DNA of 64,000 nt from Streptomyces humicola (GCF_024436035.1 NZ_JANFNG010000030.1:1-64000), one strand, 5' to 3'. Positions 25,894 to 37,413 are shown, numbered from the stretch's first letter. The notes: generated by a model not told the origin, from the sequence alone. Translations and numbers: made by a program.

Positions 25894-27741
25894 GTGCGCA
25901 CCGCGGATCTGCTGCCGCTCGCCGTCGCCGTCCCGCTGCTCGGCGCCGTCGCTCTCGTCATCGGCGGGCGGTGGCTGCCACGGGTGGCCACCGACGCCCT
26001 GGCCACCGTCTGGGCGGCGATGGACGTCGCCGATCTGGCCTGGCTCTGGGCGGGTACCGGCGACGGCCACAGCGTCTCCTGGCTCGGCGGCTGGTATCCG
26101 CGGCGCGGTGAGAGCGTCGGGATCGTGTTGGCCGGCGACCGGATCGGCATCGGCCTGGCGCTGCTGACCGCCACGCTCGTCCTCGCCGTCATCGTCTACT
26201 CCTGGCGCTACTTCGAGGAGCCGCCCGCGCAGCACGCGGGGACCTTCCCCGCCCTGATCCTCCTCTTCGAGGCCGGCATGTGCGGCTTCGCGCTCACCGG
26301 CGATCTGTTCGATGCGTTCGTCTTCTTCGAACTCATGGGCGCGGTGGCCTACGCGCTCACCGGGTACCGCATCGAGGACCCGCGTCCGGTGCAGGGCGCC
26401 TTGATCTTCGGCATCGTCAACTCAATCGGTGCCTACTGCTCGTTGCTGGGCATCGGCCTGCTCTACGCCCGCACCGGGGAACTCGGTCTCGCACAGATCG
26501 GGTCGGCACTGCAGACGCATCGGGCGGACGCCCTTGAGGTGGTCGCGTTCGTATTCGTCATGACGGGACTGCTGGTCAAGGCGGCGGTGGTGCCGTTCCA
26601 TTTCTGGCTGCCGGATGCCCACTCCGTCGCACCGACTCCCGTGTGCATGCTGCTCTCCGGCGTCATGGTCGAACTCGGCGTCTACGGCGCCGCGCGCGTC
26701 TACTGGACCGTCTTCTCCGGCCCGCACGGCATCCCGCACCCACATCTGCGGACCGCGTTCGTCGCCGCGGGTGTGCTGACCGCGCTGGTGGGAGCGGTGA
26801 TGTGCTGGCAACAGCGCCACCTCAAGCGCATGCTCGCCTTCTCCACCGTCGGCCATGTCGGACTCTTCCTCGCCGGGATGGCGCTGCTCACGCCCGCCGG
26901 GACGGCAGGGGTGGCCCTCTACGTCGCGGCTCACGCCGGCGTCAAGGCGGCCCTCTTCGGCACCACGGGCGTCCTCCTCGACCGGCACGGATCCGTCGAC
27001 GAACACGGACTGCACGGCCGCGGACGCGATCTGCCGCTCGCCGGTGCGATGTTCACCCTCGGCGGGCTCGCGCTCGCCGGGCTGCCGCCGTTCGGCACCG
27101 CACTGGGCAAGGCGGTCACCGAACACGCGGCTGAAGGCCGATTCCCCTGGCTTTCCGCCGTGTTCGTTGTCGTCTCGGCGGCGACGGGCGGGGCCGTACT
27201 GCGGGCGGCCGCCCGCATCTTCGGCGGCGCCGGGCCCCGGCCGCAAGAGCACTACGCCGGACCCGAGACCACCGGCAGCGGCGAGGAGCCCGAGATCCGC
27301 GATCCGCAGCGGCGTATCCCGGCCCCCATGCTCGCCGTTCCCGCCATCCTGCTGTGCACGTCGCTGGCCGTCGGGGTGCTGCCCGCGCTCGCCGGGTCAC
27401 TCGCTCGCGCTGCACGGCAGTTCACCGATCGCACCGCGTACGCCGCCGCCGTCCAGGGGCACGCCATCGCACCGGCCGCCGCGGTCCCGGACGTCGGCTG
27501 GAGCACCGAGGGTGTCGCCCTGGCGCTCGCCTCGACCGTCCTGGCCGCCCTCCTCGCCGCCGCGGCCATCTGGGGTCCCGCGCTTGCGTGGCGGGGCATG
27601 GGCACTGCCCGCGCGGCGCTCCGAGCCGCCGGGCGGAGTGTCGTGCTTCCGCTGCGCCGGTTGCACTCGGGCCACCTCGGCGACTACGTCAGCTGGCTGG
27701 TCGTCGGTGTGGCGCTGCTCCTGCTCGTCATGGCGGCGTAG
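25894..27741 (+). CDS. mnhD: Mrp-type antiporter subunit D (NuoL/M/N-like)
   Basis: This is the proton-pumping-like subunit with about 14 helices and 615 residues, longer than the roughly 500 of Bacillus MrpD because of a hydrophilic loop and extra C-terminal helices (EHYAGPETTGSGEEPEI separates them). The channel motif MTGLLVKAAVVPFHFWLPDA with its key lysine, and CWQQRHLKRMLAFSTVGHVG, are intact. The start is GTG at 25894. It ends the operon and converges on the DUF488 gene. It is the only antiporter-type module present, since the NuoL-like half of MrpA is missing. Confidence 0.9.
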   Translation: MRTADLLPLAVAVPLLGAVALVIGGRWLPRVATDALATVWAAMDVADLAWLWAGTGDGHSVSWLGGWYPRRGESVGIVLAGDRIGIGLALLTATLVLAVIVYSWRYFEEPPAQHAGTFPALILLFEAGMCGFALTGDLFDAFVFFELMGAVAYALTGYRIEDPRPVQGALIFGIVNSIGAYCSLLGIGLLYARTGELGLAQIGSALQTHRADALEVVAFVFVMTGLLVKAAVVPFHFWLPDAHSVAPTPVCMLLSGVMVELGVYGAARVYWTVFSGPHGIPHPHLRTAFVAAGVLTALVGAVMCWQQRHLKRMLAFSTVGHVGLFLAGMALLTPAGTAGVALYVAAHAGVKAALFGTTGVLLDRHGSVDEHGLHGRGRDLPLAGAMFTLGGLALAGLPPFGTALGKAVTEHAAEGRFPWLSAVFVVVSAATGGAVLRAAARIFGGAGPRPQEHYAGPETTGSGEEPEIRDPQRRIPAPMLAVPAILLCTSLAVGVLPALAGSLARAARQFTDRTAYAAAVQGHAIAPAAAVPDVGWSTEGVALALASTVLAALLAAAAIWGPALAWRGMGTARAALRAAGRSVVLPLRRLHSGHLGDYVSWLVVGVALLLLVMAA

Positions 27742-27745
27742 GGCG

Positions 27746-28126
27746 TCAGGTGGATCGTCCCGAACCTGTCAGCCACTCGGCGAGCACGGCCGCCTGGCTG
27801 TGGTCCACATCCTTGGTGGCCGTCAGCAGCGTGAGCTTGTCGTGGCCGGCGAGATCACGCAGATGTCCCGCCGCCTCCCGGTGCCCCGAGTCACGCAGTT
27901 CGTCGAGGTAGCGGCGGCGGAACTCCGGGAAACGGCTGGGCTCGTGGCCGTACCACTTGCGCAGTTCCGTCGAGGGGGCGACATCGCGCAGCCACTCGTC
28001 GAGGTGCGCCTCTTGCTTGCGCATCCCTCGCGGCCAGACGCGATCGACGAGCACCCGTTTGCCGTCCGTCGGCGAGGTCTCCTCGTAGACCCGGCGGTAG
28101 GTGATCTGCTTGCTCTGCCTGGCCAT
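27746..28126 (-). CDS. DUF488-family protein
   Basis: This 126-residue cytoplasmic protein has the DUF488 core: ITYRRVYEETSPTDGKRVLV, DRVWPRGMRK, the acidic DVAPSTELRKWYGHEP and LTLLTATKDVDHSQAAVLAE. The biochemical role of the family is not established. The ATG at 28126 has GGAGG upstream. It is convergent with mnhD, five bases apart, and has an AT-rich stretch at 28168-28204 where its promoter may lie. Confidence 0.85.
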   Translation of the reverse strand: MARQSKQITYRRVYEETSPTDGKRVLVDRVWPRGMRKQEAHLDEWLRDVAPSTELRKWYGHEPSRFPEFRRRYLDELRDSGHREAAGHLRDLAGHDKLTLLTATKDVDHSQAAVLAEWLTGSGRST

Positions 28127-28481
28127 GATCGCACCTCCTGAGCGGCCTGACCGCCCTTCCGGCACGTTCATTTTATCGGGATTGGTCTATAGGTATTGAT
28201 CGTTCGCACCCGGGTTGTGGACCACGCTGGATTCCATCGGCCGGCACCTGGGCCGCACCGGCTGGAATCCGGCTGGAATGCGATCCGGCCGGCCATCTCC
28301 ATCGACGCACTGTGGATCAAGATCCGCTCAGGATCACTGATCTCCACGCCCGTCCACCCGGCCGTCGGCGTGGACATGGACGGCTGCACGGCCCAGGAGC
28401 CGTCCGAGAGTCCGGGACGTCTCGACAATGCCGGTCCGCAATACCGGTGCGCGGTGACGTGCGCCGTCGTCCGGTGGCTGT
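28127..28481. other. Intergenic region without a recognisable gene
   Basis: Open frames on both strands here show no family resemblance or ribosome binding site. Two tandem copies of CCGGCTGGAAT (28258-28279) partly pair with GGATTCCA at 28229. The AT-rich left end is the probable promoter of the DUF488 gene. Confidence 0.6.
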
Positions 28482-29342
28482 TCACTCGGGTTCGACCGAG
28501 CCGGTGAGCCGCAGCTTGCGCTGGGCGCGCTGGTAGAAGGTGGTACGGCCGAGGCGGACGACGCGTGCCGCAGCGGGCAGCATGGTCACGTCGACGACTT
28601 CGCCGGGAGGGACGTGCCCGACGAGGCGCCCGTCGGCCTCGACGGCGAGATGGCCGCTGTTGGAAAGGACCTCCAGGGAGAGCTTCTCGCCGCTGGAGAG
28701 GAACACCGACCGGTTGAACGCCGAGTGCGGGGCCACCGGCGTGATCAGCAGTCCTTCGGAGCCGGGGGAGACGATGGGGCCGCCCGCGGAGAAGCTGTAG
28801 GCGGTGGAACCGGTGGGCGTGGCGACGACTACCGCATCGGCGGTGTACCTCACGAAGGGGTGGCCCTGCACCCGTACCGCGACCGCCGCCGACCTGTGCC
28901 CGGGGCTGCGGAGGAGGACGACGTCGTTGAGCGCCGTCTCCTGCCCGGACCCGAAGCGGGCCAGCACGCCGGACCGGGTCTCCACCGTGAACCGTTGCTC
29001 GTCGATGGCGCAGAGCGCGTCGGACAGCTCGGGAACGTCGATCTCCGCGAGGAAACCCAGGCGTCCGACGTTCACGCCCAGGACAGGCGCACGGCCCCCG
29101 ACCGACAGCCGCATCGCCCGCAGCATGGTGCCGTCCCCGCCCAGGCTGACCAGCAGGTCGGCAGCGGAGGCCAGCTCTTTGTCCCCGACCGGTACCGCTT
29201 CGCAGCCGATCCGCCCCACCTCGTCCGCGAGCCCGAGGACCTTCCCGCCGCGGGCGCGGGCCCAGCGAACGACGGCGTCCACGGTGGGGGCGCAGTTCCG
29301 CTCCGGGTGGAGCACCAGTCCGATGACGCTGATCAGTCCCAT
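28482..29342 (-). CDS. nadK: NAD(+) kinase
   Basis: This enzyme phosphorylates NAD to NADP in the cytoplasm. The 286-residue product carries the kinase motif LVSLGGDGTMLRA with catalytic Asp, the second motif VVATPTGSTAYSFSAGGPIV and the C-terminal ADGRLVGHVPPGE. I chose the ATG at 29342 (MGLISVIGL), where the family begins. No strong ribosome binding site is visible. Streptomyces genomes usually carry more than one NAD kinase and this could be the accessory copy. It is divergent from the GH15 gene. Confidence 0.9.
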   Translation of the reverse strand: MGLISVIGLVLHPERNCAPTVDAVVRWARARGGKVLGLADEVGRIGCEAVPVGDKELASAADLLVSLGGDGTMLRAMRLSVGGRAPVLGVNVGRLGFLAEIDVPELSDALCAIDEQRFTVETRSGVLARFGSGQETALNDVVLLRSPGHRSAAVAVRVQGHPFVRYTADAVVVATPTGSTAYSFSAGGPIVSPGSEGLLITPVAPHSAFNRSVFLSSGEKLSLEVLSNSGHLAVEADGRLVGHVPPGEVVDVTMLPAAARVVRLGRTTFYQRAQRKLRLTGSVEPE

Positions 29343-29517
29343 GGGCAGTCCGTCTGCAGTCCTCGGCGGGCGCCGGGTGCCCGCGTTCCGCTGCTCTTTC
29401 AGTGACGCACACCGAGGGCACCGCCGACAAGCGAACCCGAGCCCTTGGACAAGTCCGGATTTACGATGAAATGCGGATGCCGTTCCGTGACGGCTCCGTA
29501 CTGCCAAGGAGGCCGGC

Positions 29518-31356
29518 ATGACATTCGCAGATGCCGGATTCGGGCGGACGACGGATGGCTCACGCTATCTGCCGATCGCCGAACACGGACTGATCGGCGA
29601 TCTTCGCACGGCGGCGCTCGTGGGCACCGACGGCACCATCGACTGGTACTGCTGCCCGACGTTCGACTCGCCCAGCGTGTTCGCCTCGATCCTCGACGCC
29701 GATAGGGGCGGATCGTTCGAGCTGACGGCGGACGTACCGACGCGGACCCGCCAGTTCTACTTTCCCGACACCAATGTCCTGATCACACGTTTCTTCGCCG
29801 CTGACGGCGTGGCCGAGATCCAGGACTTCATGCCCATCGCCGGTGAGTCGCGCGAGGCCGGCCGGCACCGGATAATCCGCCGGGTGGCGTGCATGCGGGG
29901 GACGCTGCCGTTCCGGGTGCGAGTGGCCCCGCGCTTCGACTACGGCACAGAGCCGCACACGGTGCAGGTGCAGGCCAACGAGGCGCTGTTCCGGTCATCG
30001 GCGCTGTCGCTCGCTTTGACCTCCACTGTGACCGTCGAGCAGGACGGTGCGGATGTGGTAGCGCGGTTCAAGCTCGTCGAGGGCGAGACCGCCGTCTTCG
30101 CCCTCGATCAGGTCGGCGGAGAGGTCAGGACGCGGGCCTGCCCGCATGCCGAGGCCGAGGGCGAGTTCGAGAGCACTGTCGCGTTCTGGCGCCACTGGCT
30201 GGCGGGATCGAGCTACCGCGGACGCTGGCGTGAGATGGTCCACCGCTCGGCCTTGACGCTGAAGCTGCTCACGTACGCGCCAACCGGCGCCATCGTCGCC
30301 GCCCCCACCACCAGCCTGCCGGAGCAGATCGGAGGCGAACGCAACTGGGACTACCGCTATGTGTGGGTCCGTGACGCCGCGTTCTGCATTTACGCCATGC
30401 TCAGACTGGGGTTCACCGGTGAGGCCGAGGCGTTCATGGGTTTCCTCTCCGAACGCTGCATCATGTGCCATCAGGCTTCGTCAGGCCCGCTGCAGATCAT
30501 GTACGGGATCGACGGGCGCGCCGATCTCACCGAGCGCCGACTGCCGCATCTGGAGGGCTATCTGGAGTCCGCTCCGGTGCGGGTGGGCAACGCCGCGGCC
30601 GACCAGCTCCAGCTGGACATCTACGGGGCGCTCATCGACTCCATCTACCTGTACGACAAATGGGGACAGCCGATCAGCAGCGACCGCTGGGACGAGGTGG
30701 GCTACCTGGTCGACTGGGTGTGCGACCACTGGGATCAGCCCGACCAGGGCGTCTGGGAGACCCGCGGGGGGCGCAAGAACTTCCTCTACTCACGGCTCAT
30801 GTGCTGGGTGGCGATCGAACGGGCCATCCGGATGGCGAACCGGCGCGGGCTGCCCGCCGACCTCGTGCGCTGGCGCCAGTGCCGTGACGCGATCTACCGG
30901 CAGATCATGCAACGCGGCTGGTCGCAGGGTCGACAGGCATTCGTCCAGTGCCTCGACGACCAGATCCTCGACGCATCCGTGCTGATGATGCCGATGGCCA
31001 AGTTCATCTCGCCCGTCGACCCCAAATGGCTGGCGACGCTGGATGCGCTGAGCACGGACCTGGTCTCCGACTCACTGGTGTACCGCTACGACCCCGCGGC
31101 CAGCCCCGACGGCCTCCCGGGGCTGGAGGGCACCTTCTCGATCTGCTCCTTCTGGTACGTCGAGGCACTCACCCGGGCAGGACGCCTGGACGAGGCCCGG
31201 TTGGCCTTCGAGAAGATGCTCACCTACGCCAACCATCTCGGCCTGTACGCCGAGCAGATCGGACCGACGGGGGAACAACTCGGCAACTTCCCCCAGGCAT
31301 TCACTCATCTGTCGCTGGTCAGTGCCGCCTTCAACCTGGACCGTGCCCTGGGCTGA
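29518..31356 (+). CDS. Glycoside hydrolase family 15 protein (trehalase/glucoamylase)
   Basis: This cytoplasmic 612-residue enzyme has the trehalase-like N-terminal domain (YLPIAEHGLIGDLRTAALVG and GTIDWYCCPTFDSPSVF) followed by a GH15 barrel (WDYRYVWVRDAAFCIYAM and QIGPTGEQLGNFPQAFTHL, around the catalytic acids). Actinobacterial members of this architecture are mostly trehalases. There is no signal peptide, so an intracellular role in trehalose or glycogen turnover is likely. The ATG at 29518 follows AAGGAGG. Confidence 0.9.
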   Translation: MTFADAGFGRTTDGSRYLPIAEHGLIGDLRTAALVGTDGTIDWYCCPTFDSPSVFASILDADRGGSFELTADVPTRTRQFYFPDTNVLITRFFAADGVAEIQDFMPIAGESREAGRHRIIRRVACMRGTLPFRVRVAPRFDYGTEPHTVQVQANEALFRSSALSLALTSTVTVEQDGADVVARFKLVEGETAVFALDQVGGEVRTRACPHAEAEGEFESTVAFWRHWLAGSSYRGRWREMVHRSALTLKLLTYAPTGAIVAAPTTSLPEQIGGERNWDYRYVWVRDAAFCIYAMLRLGFTGEAEAFMGFLSERCIMCHQASSGPLQIMYGIDGRADLTERRLPHLEGYLESAPVRVGNAAADQLQLDIYGALIDSIYLYDKWGQPISSDRWDEVGYLVDWVCDHWDQPDQGVWETRGGRKNFLYSRLMCWVAIERAIRMANRRGLPADLVRWRQCRDAIYRQIMQRGWSQGRQAFVQCLDDQILDASVLMMPMAKFISPVDPKWLATLDALSTDLVSDSLVYRYDPAASPDGLPGLEGTFSICSFWYVEALTRAGRLDEARLAFEKMLTYANHLGLYAEQIGPTGEQLGNFPQAFTHLSLVSAAFNLDRALG

Positions 31357-31387
31357 CGGACGGCCGCGGCCGGCGACCCCGAAGAAC

Positions 31388-33511
31388 TCACGGAAGAGTG
31401 TGGCTGTTGTGTGCCGGTAGTGCTTGTTCGGCCCATACGGTTTTGCCCTGTCGGGTGTAGCGAACACCCCAATGCTGTGCCAGCTGGGCGACGAGGAAGA
31501 GCCCTCGGCCGCCCTCGTCGCTGGTTCGGGGGTGGCGCAGGTGGGGTGCGCTGCTGCTGCCGTCCGAGACCTCGCAGATCAGGGTTCGGTTGAGGATGAG
31601 CCGCAGTTGCACGGGGCCGGAGGCGTACCGGATGGCGTTCGTCACGAGCTCGCTGGCGATCAACTCGGTGGAGAACACAAGCGCTTCGAGTCCCCAGGCG
31701 TGGAGCTGCTGTCGGACCAGAGTGCGCGCGGTGGAGACGCTTGCTGCGTCCGCGGGCAGCGTTGAGGTCGCGACCCGGTCAGGGCCGAGCGCTCGGGTCC
31801 GGGCCGCGAGAATGACGGCGTCGTCCTTGGGCGGTGTCGGCAACAGCGCGTAGACGGCGGCATCGCACACGTCCTGAGCGGGACGTCCGGGTTCGGCCAG
31901 TACGCGGCAGAGCTGGTCGAGCGCTTCGTCGGCCTCGCCGGGGTGGGCGGACAACAGGCCGTTGGTGTAGAGGGCGAGGAGGCTTCCCTCACTCACACTG
32001 AGCTCCGTCATTTCGAAAGGCAGGCCGCCGACTCCGAGCGGGGGACCGGGAGCCGCGTCGAGAATATCGGGGGTGCCGTCGGGGCTGATGAGGACGGGCG
32101 GCGGGTGGCCCGCACGGGCCATGGTGCAACGCAGCGTGATCGGGTTGTACACCATGTAGACGCACGTGGCAGCCAGCGGTTGCTCGGCGGAGGCCCGCTC
32201 GTCGAACGGGTCCGGCGGCTCGTCCGCCAGCCGGATGACAAGCTCGTCGAGATGGGCGAGCAGTTCGTCGGGTGGCAGGTCGAGTGCCGCCATGGCGCGG
32301 ATCGCTGCCCGCAGCCTGCCCATGGAGGCCGCGGCATACAGGCCGCGGCCTACGACATCGCCGACGACCAGTGCCACCCGTGCACCGGAGAGCGGGATGA
32401 CGTCGAACCAGTCGCCGCCGGCACCGCTCACGCCGTTGACGGCGCCGGGCAGGTAGCAGTGGGCGGCTTCCACGGCGGGATGCTCGGGCAGCCGGGAAGG
32501 CAGCAGGCTGCGCTGGAGAACGGACGCCGTGCTGTGCTCACGCGTGTAGCGGCGTGCGTTGTCGATGCTCAGGGCGGCTCGACTGGCGATTTCCGCGGCA
32601 AGGGTGAGATCGTCCTCGTCGAAGGAGCTGGGACGCTGCGACCGGGAGAAGCACACCAGGCCGAGCGCGGCTCCGCGGGCGGAGAGCGGGATGAGCATCA
32701 GTGAGTGGGCGCCCGCCTCGATCAGCTGTGAGGTGCCGGTCTCGAGCCAGTCGCCGTCGCCCTTCGCCAGGTCGCGCACGAGGCGCGGCCGCAGATCGCT
32801 CAGGGTCTGGGTGTGGGGCGTGGGGAAGGGGTAGGTCACCGGTTCGCCCACTGCGGGGGACGCCTGCGCGGCCGTGTCGCGCACGGACTGGTATGCCACC
32901 CGCCGAAGGAGGGCTGTGCCGGCCCTCGGCCCGGGCGCAGGGAGCTCGCCGTGAATGACCGCGTCCAGCACGTCGACGACCACGGTGTCGGCCAGTGCGG
33001 GAACGGCGACCTCCGCAAGTTGTTCGGCAGTCCGAGTCACGTCGAGTACGGTGCCGATCCGAGCATCGGCCTGCCGGAGCAGATCCGAGCGTACGCGGGC
33101 GCGGGAGCTGTCGGTGACATCGCGCACCGAGGCCACAACGCCCAACGGGTGGCCCTCGTGGTCGTACATCGGATAGGCCGACACGGATATCACGTGTTCG
33201 CGTCCGGGGTCGCTGGGCGGAAAGCCCGGCTGTTCGACGTCCAGGCTCGGATCGCCGGAGTTCAGCACTTGCCGCAGCATCCGCTCCAGCCCTGCGCTGT
33301 CGATGCCATGGACCGCCTCGCCGAGACGCAAGCCAAGGCTTTCGTCGGATACGCCGAGCATGCGGTGTGCAGCGGCATTGATGCGCACCAGCCGCAGGTC
33401 CGGGTCGAACACGAACAGCCCGACGGTCCCCCTGGTGAACAGCGCCTCCACGATGGCCTCGTCCATGCAGTGGCTGCTGTGTCGCGTCCGGCGTGGCTCG
33501 TTCATATTCAT
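31388..33511 (-). CDS. PAS-GAF-PP2C (SpoIIE-type) phosphatase with C-terminal anti-sigma-type ATPase domain
   Basis: The 707-residue cytoplasmic signalling protein has four domains in order: PAS (GLFVFDPDLRLVRINAAAHR), GAF (about residues 155-325), a SpoIIE-type phosphatase (GGDWFDVIPLSGARVALVVG, then DVVGRGLYAAASMGRLRAAI) and a HATPase_c domain (ELIASELVTNAIRYA and EGGRGLFLVAQLA). Such proteins act on anti-anti-sigma factors or on themselves in stress and development switches. The start is uncertain: TTG 33514, ATG 33511 and ATG 33505 all lie behind GAG. A small gene upstream on the same strand may be co-transcribed. Confidence 0.88.
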   Translation of the reverse strand: MNMNEPRRTRHSSHCMDEAIVEALFTRGTVGLFVFDPDLRLVRINAAAHRMLGVSDESLGLRLGEAVHGIDSAGLERMLRQVLNSGDPSLDVEQPGFPPSDPGREHVISVSAYPMYDHEGHPLGVVASVRDVTDSSRARVRSDLLRQADARIGTVLDVTRTAEQLAEVAVPALADTVVVDVLDAVIHGELPAPGPRAGTALLRRVAYQSVRDTAAQASPAVGEPVTYPFPTPHTQTLSDLRPRLVRDLAKGDGDWLETGTSQLIEAGAHSLMLIPLSARGAALGLVCFSRSQRPSSFDEDDLTLAAEIASRAALSIDNARRYTREHSTASVLQRSLLPSRLPEHPAVEAAHCYLPGAVNGVSGAGGDWFDVIPLSGARVALVVGDVVGRGLYAAASMGRLRAAIRAMAALDLPPDELLAHLDELVIRLADEPPDPFDERASAEQPLAATCVYMVYNPITLRCTMARAGHPPPVLISPDGTPDILDAAPGPPLGVGGLPFEMTELSVSEGSLLALYTNGLLSAHPGEADEALDQLCRVLAEPGRPAQDVCDAAVYALLPTPPKDDAVILAARTRALGPDRVATSTLPADAASVSTARTLVRQQLHAWGLEALVFSTELIASELVTNAIRYASGPVQLRLILNRTLICEVSDGSSSAPHLRHPRTSDEGGRGLFLVAQLAQHWGVRYTRQGKTVWAEQALPAHNSHTLP

Positions 33512-33571
33512 CAATCTCGCCGTGCAGTGGCGCGCCGCGCCTGCATCCGTACCCGCGCTGGTCCCGCAGGT

Positions 33572-33799
33572 TCAGTAGCGCTGGGCCTTGACCACCTTGG
33601 GCGCCGCCGCCCGAGAGGCGGAGGCGGCCGTCGAGGCCGCCGAAGATTGCGCACCGCCGGGCCTGCTCGTCGAGCTGCTGGTGCATGCCGAGATGCCTGC
33701 CGCGATTCCGGTTGCGGCCACCACCCCGGCGCCGGAAGCCAGCGCTGCCGTCCGCAGCTCGTCGCGGCGGGCAGCGGTGCGCGTTTCGCCTCTGGTCAA
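33572..33799 (-). CDS. Small membrane-anchored hypothetical protein (75 aa)
   Basis: A TTG at 33799 with GGAG five bases upstream opens a short frame with a basic N-terminus (RTAARRDELRTAA), a hydrophobic stretch (ALASGAGVVAATGIAAGISA), a cysteine, then a Ser/Thr/Ala-rich tail. It looks like a membrane- or wall-exposed peptide, possibly a lipoprotein. No family is recognised. It precedes the SpoIIE-type phosphatase gene on the same strand. Confidence 0.5.
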   Translation of the reverse strand: MTRGETRTAARRDELRTAALASGAGVVAATGIAAGISACTSSSTSRPGGAQSSAASTAASASRAAAPKVVKAQRY

Positions 33800-34164
33800 G
33801 ATATCTCCTCGGATCCCGGGCGGGCGGCGGGCCGGTGAAGCCGTAGCCGCTCACCTCAGCCTGCGCCGCGAGGCCCAGGGCCGCGACTGGTGGCGACCCG
33901 CACGGGGGAACCGTTGCCGACGGGGGCCGGAGCACATGCCCGTACGGGTTGCGGCGCGGTGGACCGCGCCCCATGAGCCCGTCCGGGGCACCAGAAGGTG
34001 CAAGCCGCGTGGCTGCCGCCCTGCCCGTCTCGCCGTTTCCCTCGACCGGACTCCGGGATGTGGTGGCACCGGGAGGCGTTGTGGTCGTCGTCGGCCTGGC
34101 GAGACCCGACGGATGGCGAGCCGCCGCTGATCAGCGGGGGACGGGACGGGATGCGCGGGCCGGA
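33800..34164. other. Intergenic region without a recognisable gene
   Basis: Long open frames cross this segment on both strands only because of high GC. None has a start with a ribosome binding site or recognisable domains. No clear repeat or hairpin stands out. Confidence 0.6.
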
Positions 34165-34581
34165 TCAGGCACGGGCGCAGTCGGGGCACAGGCCCCGGTA
34201 GGTCACCTCGACCTCGGAGACGGTGAAGCCGAACCGCTCGGAGGCGGGCAGATCGGCCAGTGGGTCGCCGCCGGGGCGGACGTCCCGAATGGCGCCGCAG
34301 CCAGAGCACACCAGGTGCTGGTGGGGGCGGTGGGCGTTCGGGTCGTAGCGCTTGGCGCGGCCGTCAGTGGCCACCTCGATCACCTCGCCGAGCGCGACGA
34401 GCTCGCCGAGGGTGTTGTAGACGGTCGCGCGGGAGATCTCCGGCAGCCGGGCGGTGGCGCGCGCGAGCACCTCGTCGGCCGTGAGGTGAACGTGCTCGCC
34501 GTCGAGTACCTCGGCGACCACCCGGCGCTGGGCGGTCATCCGCCAGCCACGTCCGCGAAGCCGTTCCAGCAGGTCACTCAT
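34165..34581 (-). CDS. Fur-family peroxide/metal regulator (CatR-like)
   Basis: This 138-residue repressor has a winged-helix domain (GWRMTAQRRVVAEVL and EISRATVYNTLGELVALG) and a dimerisation domain with metal sites HRPHQHLVCSGCG and a C-terminal GLCPDCARA, giving two CxxC pairs. These features match the PerR/CatR branch that senses hydrogen peroxide. The ATG at 34581 gives the usual family start. It is divergent from a promoter that once drove a catalase gene; the Fur-like palindrome at 34644-34658 overlaps that promoter. It probably still controls this region and itself. Confidence 0.88.
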   Translation of the reverse strand: MSDLLERLRGRGWRMTAQRRVVAEVLDGEHVHLTADEVLARATARLPEISRATVYNTLGELVALGEVIEVATDGRAKRYDPNAHRPHQHLVCSGCGAIRDVRPGGDPLADLPASERFGFTVSEVEVTYRGLCPDCARA

Positions 34582-34641
34582 GCCCACCAACCTAACAGTG
34601 CAGCGTCTGATGAATGAATCCGTACGGGTCTGGTTGCCGTA

Positions 34642-34669
34642 TTGACTTGGATTGAGTCCATCGTAGGAT
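34642..34669 (+). promoter_or_regulatory. Sigma-70-type promoter overlapped by a Fur-like box
   Basis: TTGACT (34642-34647) and TAGGAT (34664-34669) are separated by 16 bases, close to the HrdB consensus. The inverted repeat GACT-N7-AGTC (34644-34658) covers the -35 element and spacer, so a bound Fur/CatR protein would block polymerase. The promoter points into the truncated catalase/fur chimera and then katG. Confidence 0.65.
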
Positions 34670-34715
34670 CGGGTCCGGCGGCAGCCAAGGGACAGGACAA
34701 CAGCAGGGAACGCAC

Positions 34716-35144
34716 GTGACGGTTCAGGAGACGGGTCCGCCCACCACCGAATCCGGTGCCCCGGGCGCGGACAACCAGAACAGCGAGCAGCGCGGCGCCG
34801 GCGCCTGGACGGTGCCCACCTCGACGTCTAGGCGATCGCACTCCGGGGGTGCGCGATCGCGTAGGCCGTATCTCCCTTCACCCCATGAGGCCCTCCATGC
34901 GCTCACCGGGTCGGGACTCGTACGCGGCATCGAGCCGGCCGGCAGCCCGGCCCGGTTCGAGGGATGCGTCGGCGACCACCACCACGTCGTGTGCCGGTCG
35001 TGCGGTGTCGTCGCTGCCGTCGACTGTCCGGTCGGCGAGGCCCCCTGCCTGACCGCGTCCGACGACCACGGCTTCTCGATCGACGAGGCCGAGGTCATCC
35101 ACTGGGGCCTGTGCCCCGGCTGTTCCACCGCCCGCAGTGCCTGA
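34716..35144 (+). pseudogene. Chimeric remnant: catalase N-terminus joined to the C-terminal half of a FurA-type regulator
   Basis: The GTG at 34716, with AGGGAA upstream, starts [15 protein letters not shown] followed by ADNQNSEQ, which matches the N-terminal arm of monofunctional heme catalases (KatA/CatA). Homology ends after about 25 codons. After a short GC-rich hairpin, the same frame resumes at [19 protein letters not shown] and continues through [11 protein letters not shown] to HWGLCPGC. That is the second half of a Fur-family regulator lacking its DNA-binding helices. A 142-residue chimera could still be made, with metal-binding cysteines but no DNA-binding domain. It precedes katG by 33 bases, the usual place of furA. 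Confidence 0.75.
34832..34860. repeat. Hairpin at the catalase/furA fusion junction
   Basis: GCGATCGCAC and GTGCGCGATCGC form an imperfect inverted repeat around TCCGGGG exactly where catalase similarity ends and Fur similarity begins. It may mark the deletion endpoint or be left over from an inserted element. Confidence 0.5.
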
Positions 35145-35162
35145 ACACCGTGATCCGTCTAG

Positions 35163-37409
<2,247 letters not shown>

Positions 37410-37413
37410 TCAC

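Noticed and set aside
28196-28507. A 103-codon gene between DUF488 and NAD kinase
   Set aside because: It has no ribosome binding site and no recognisable domain, and it overlaps the NAD kinase end.
33949-34617. A 222-codon open frame opposite the fur gene
   Set aside because: It is an antisense shadow; the Fur protein on the other strand has all family motifs.
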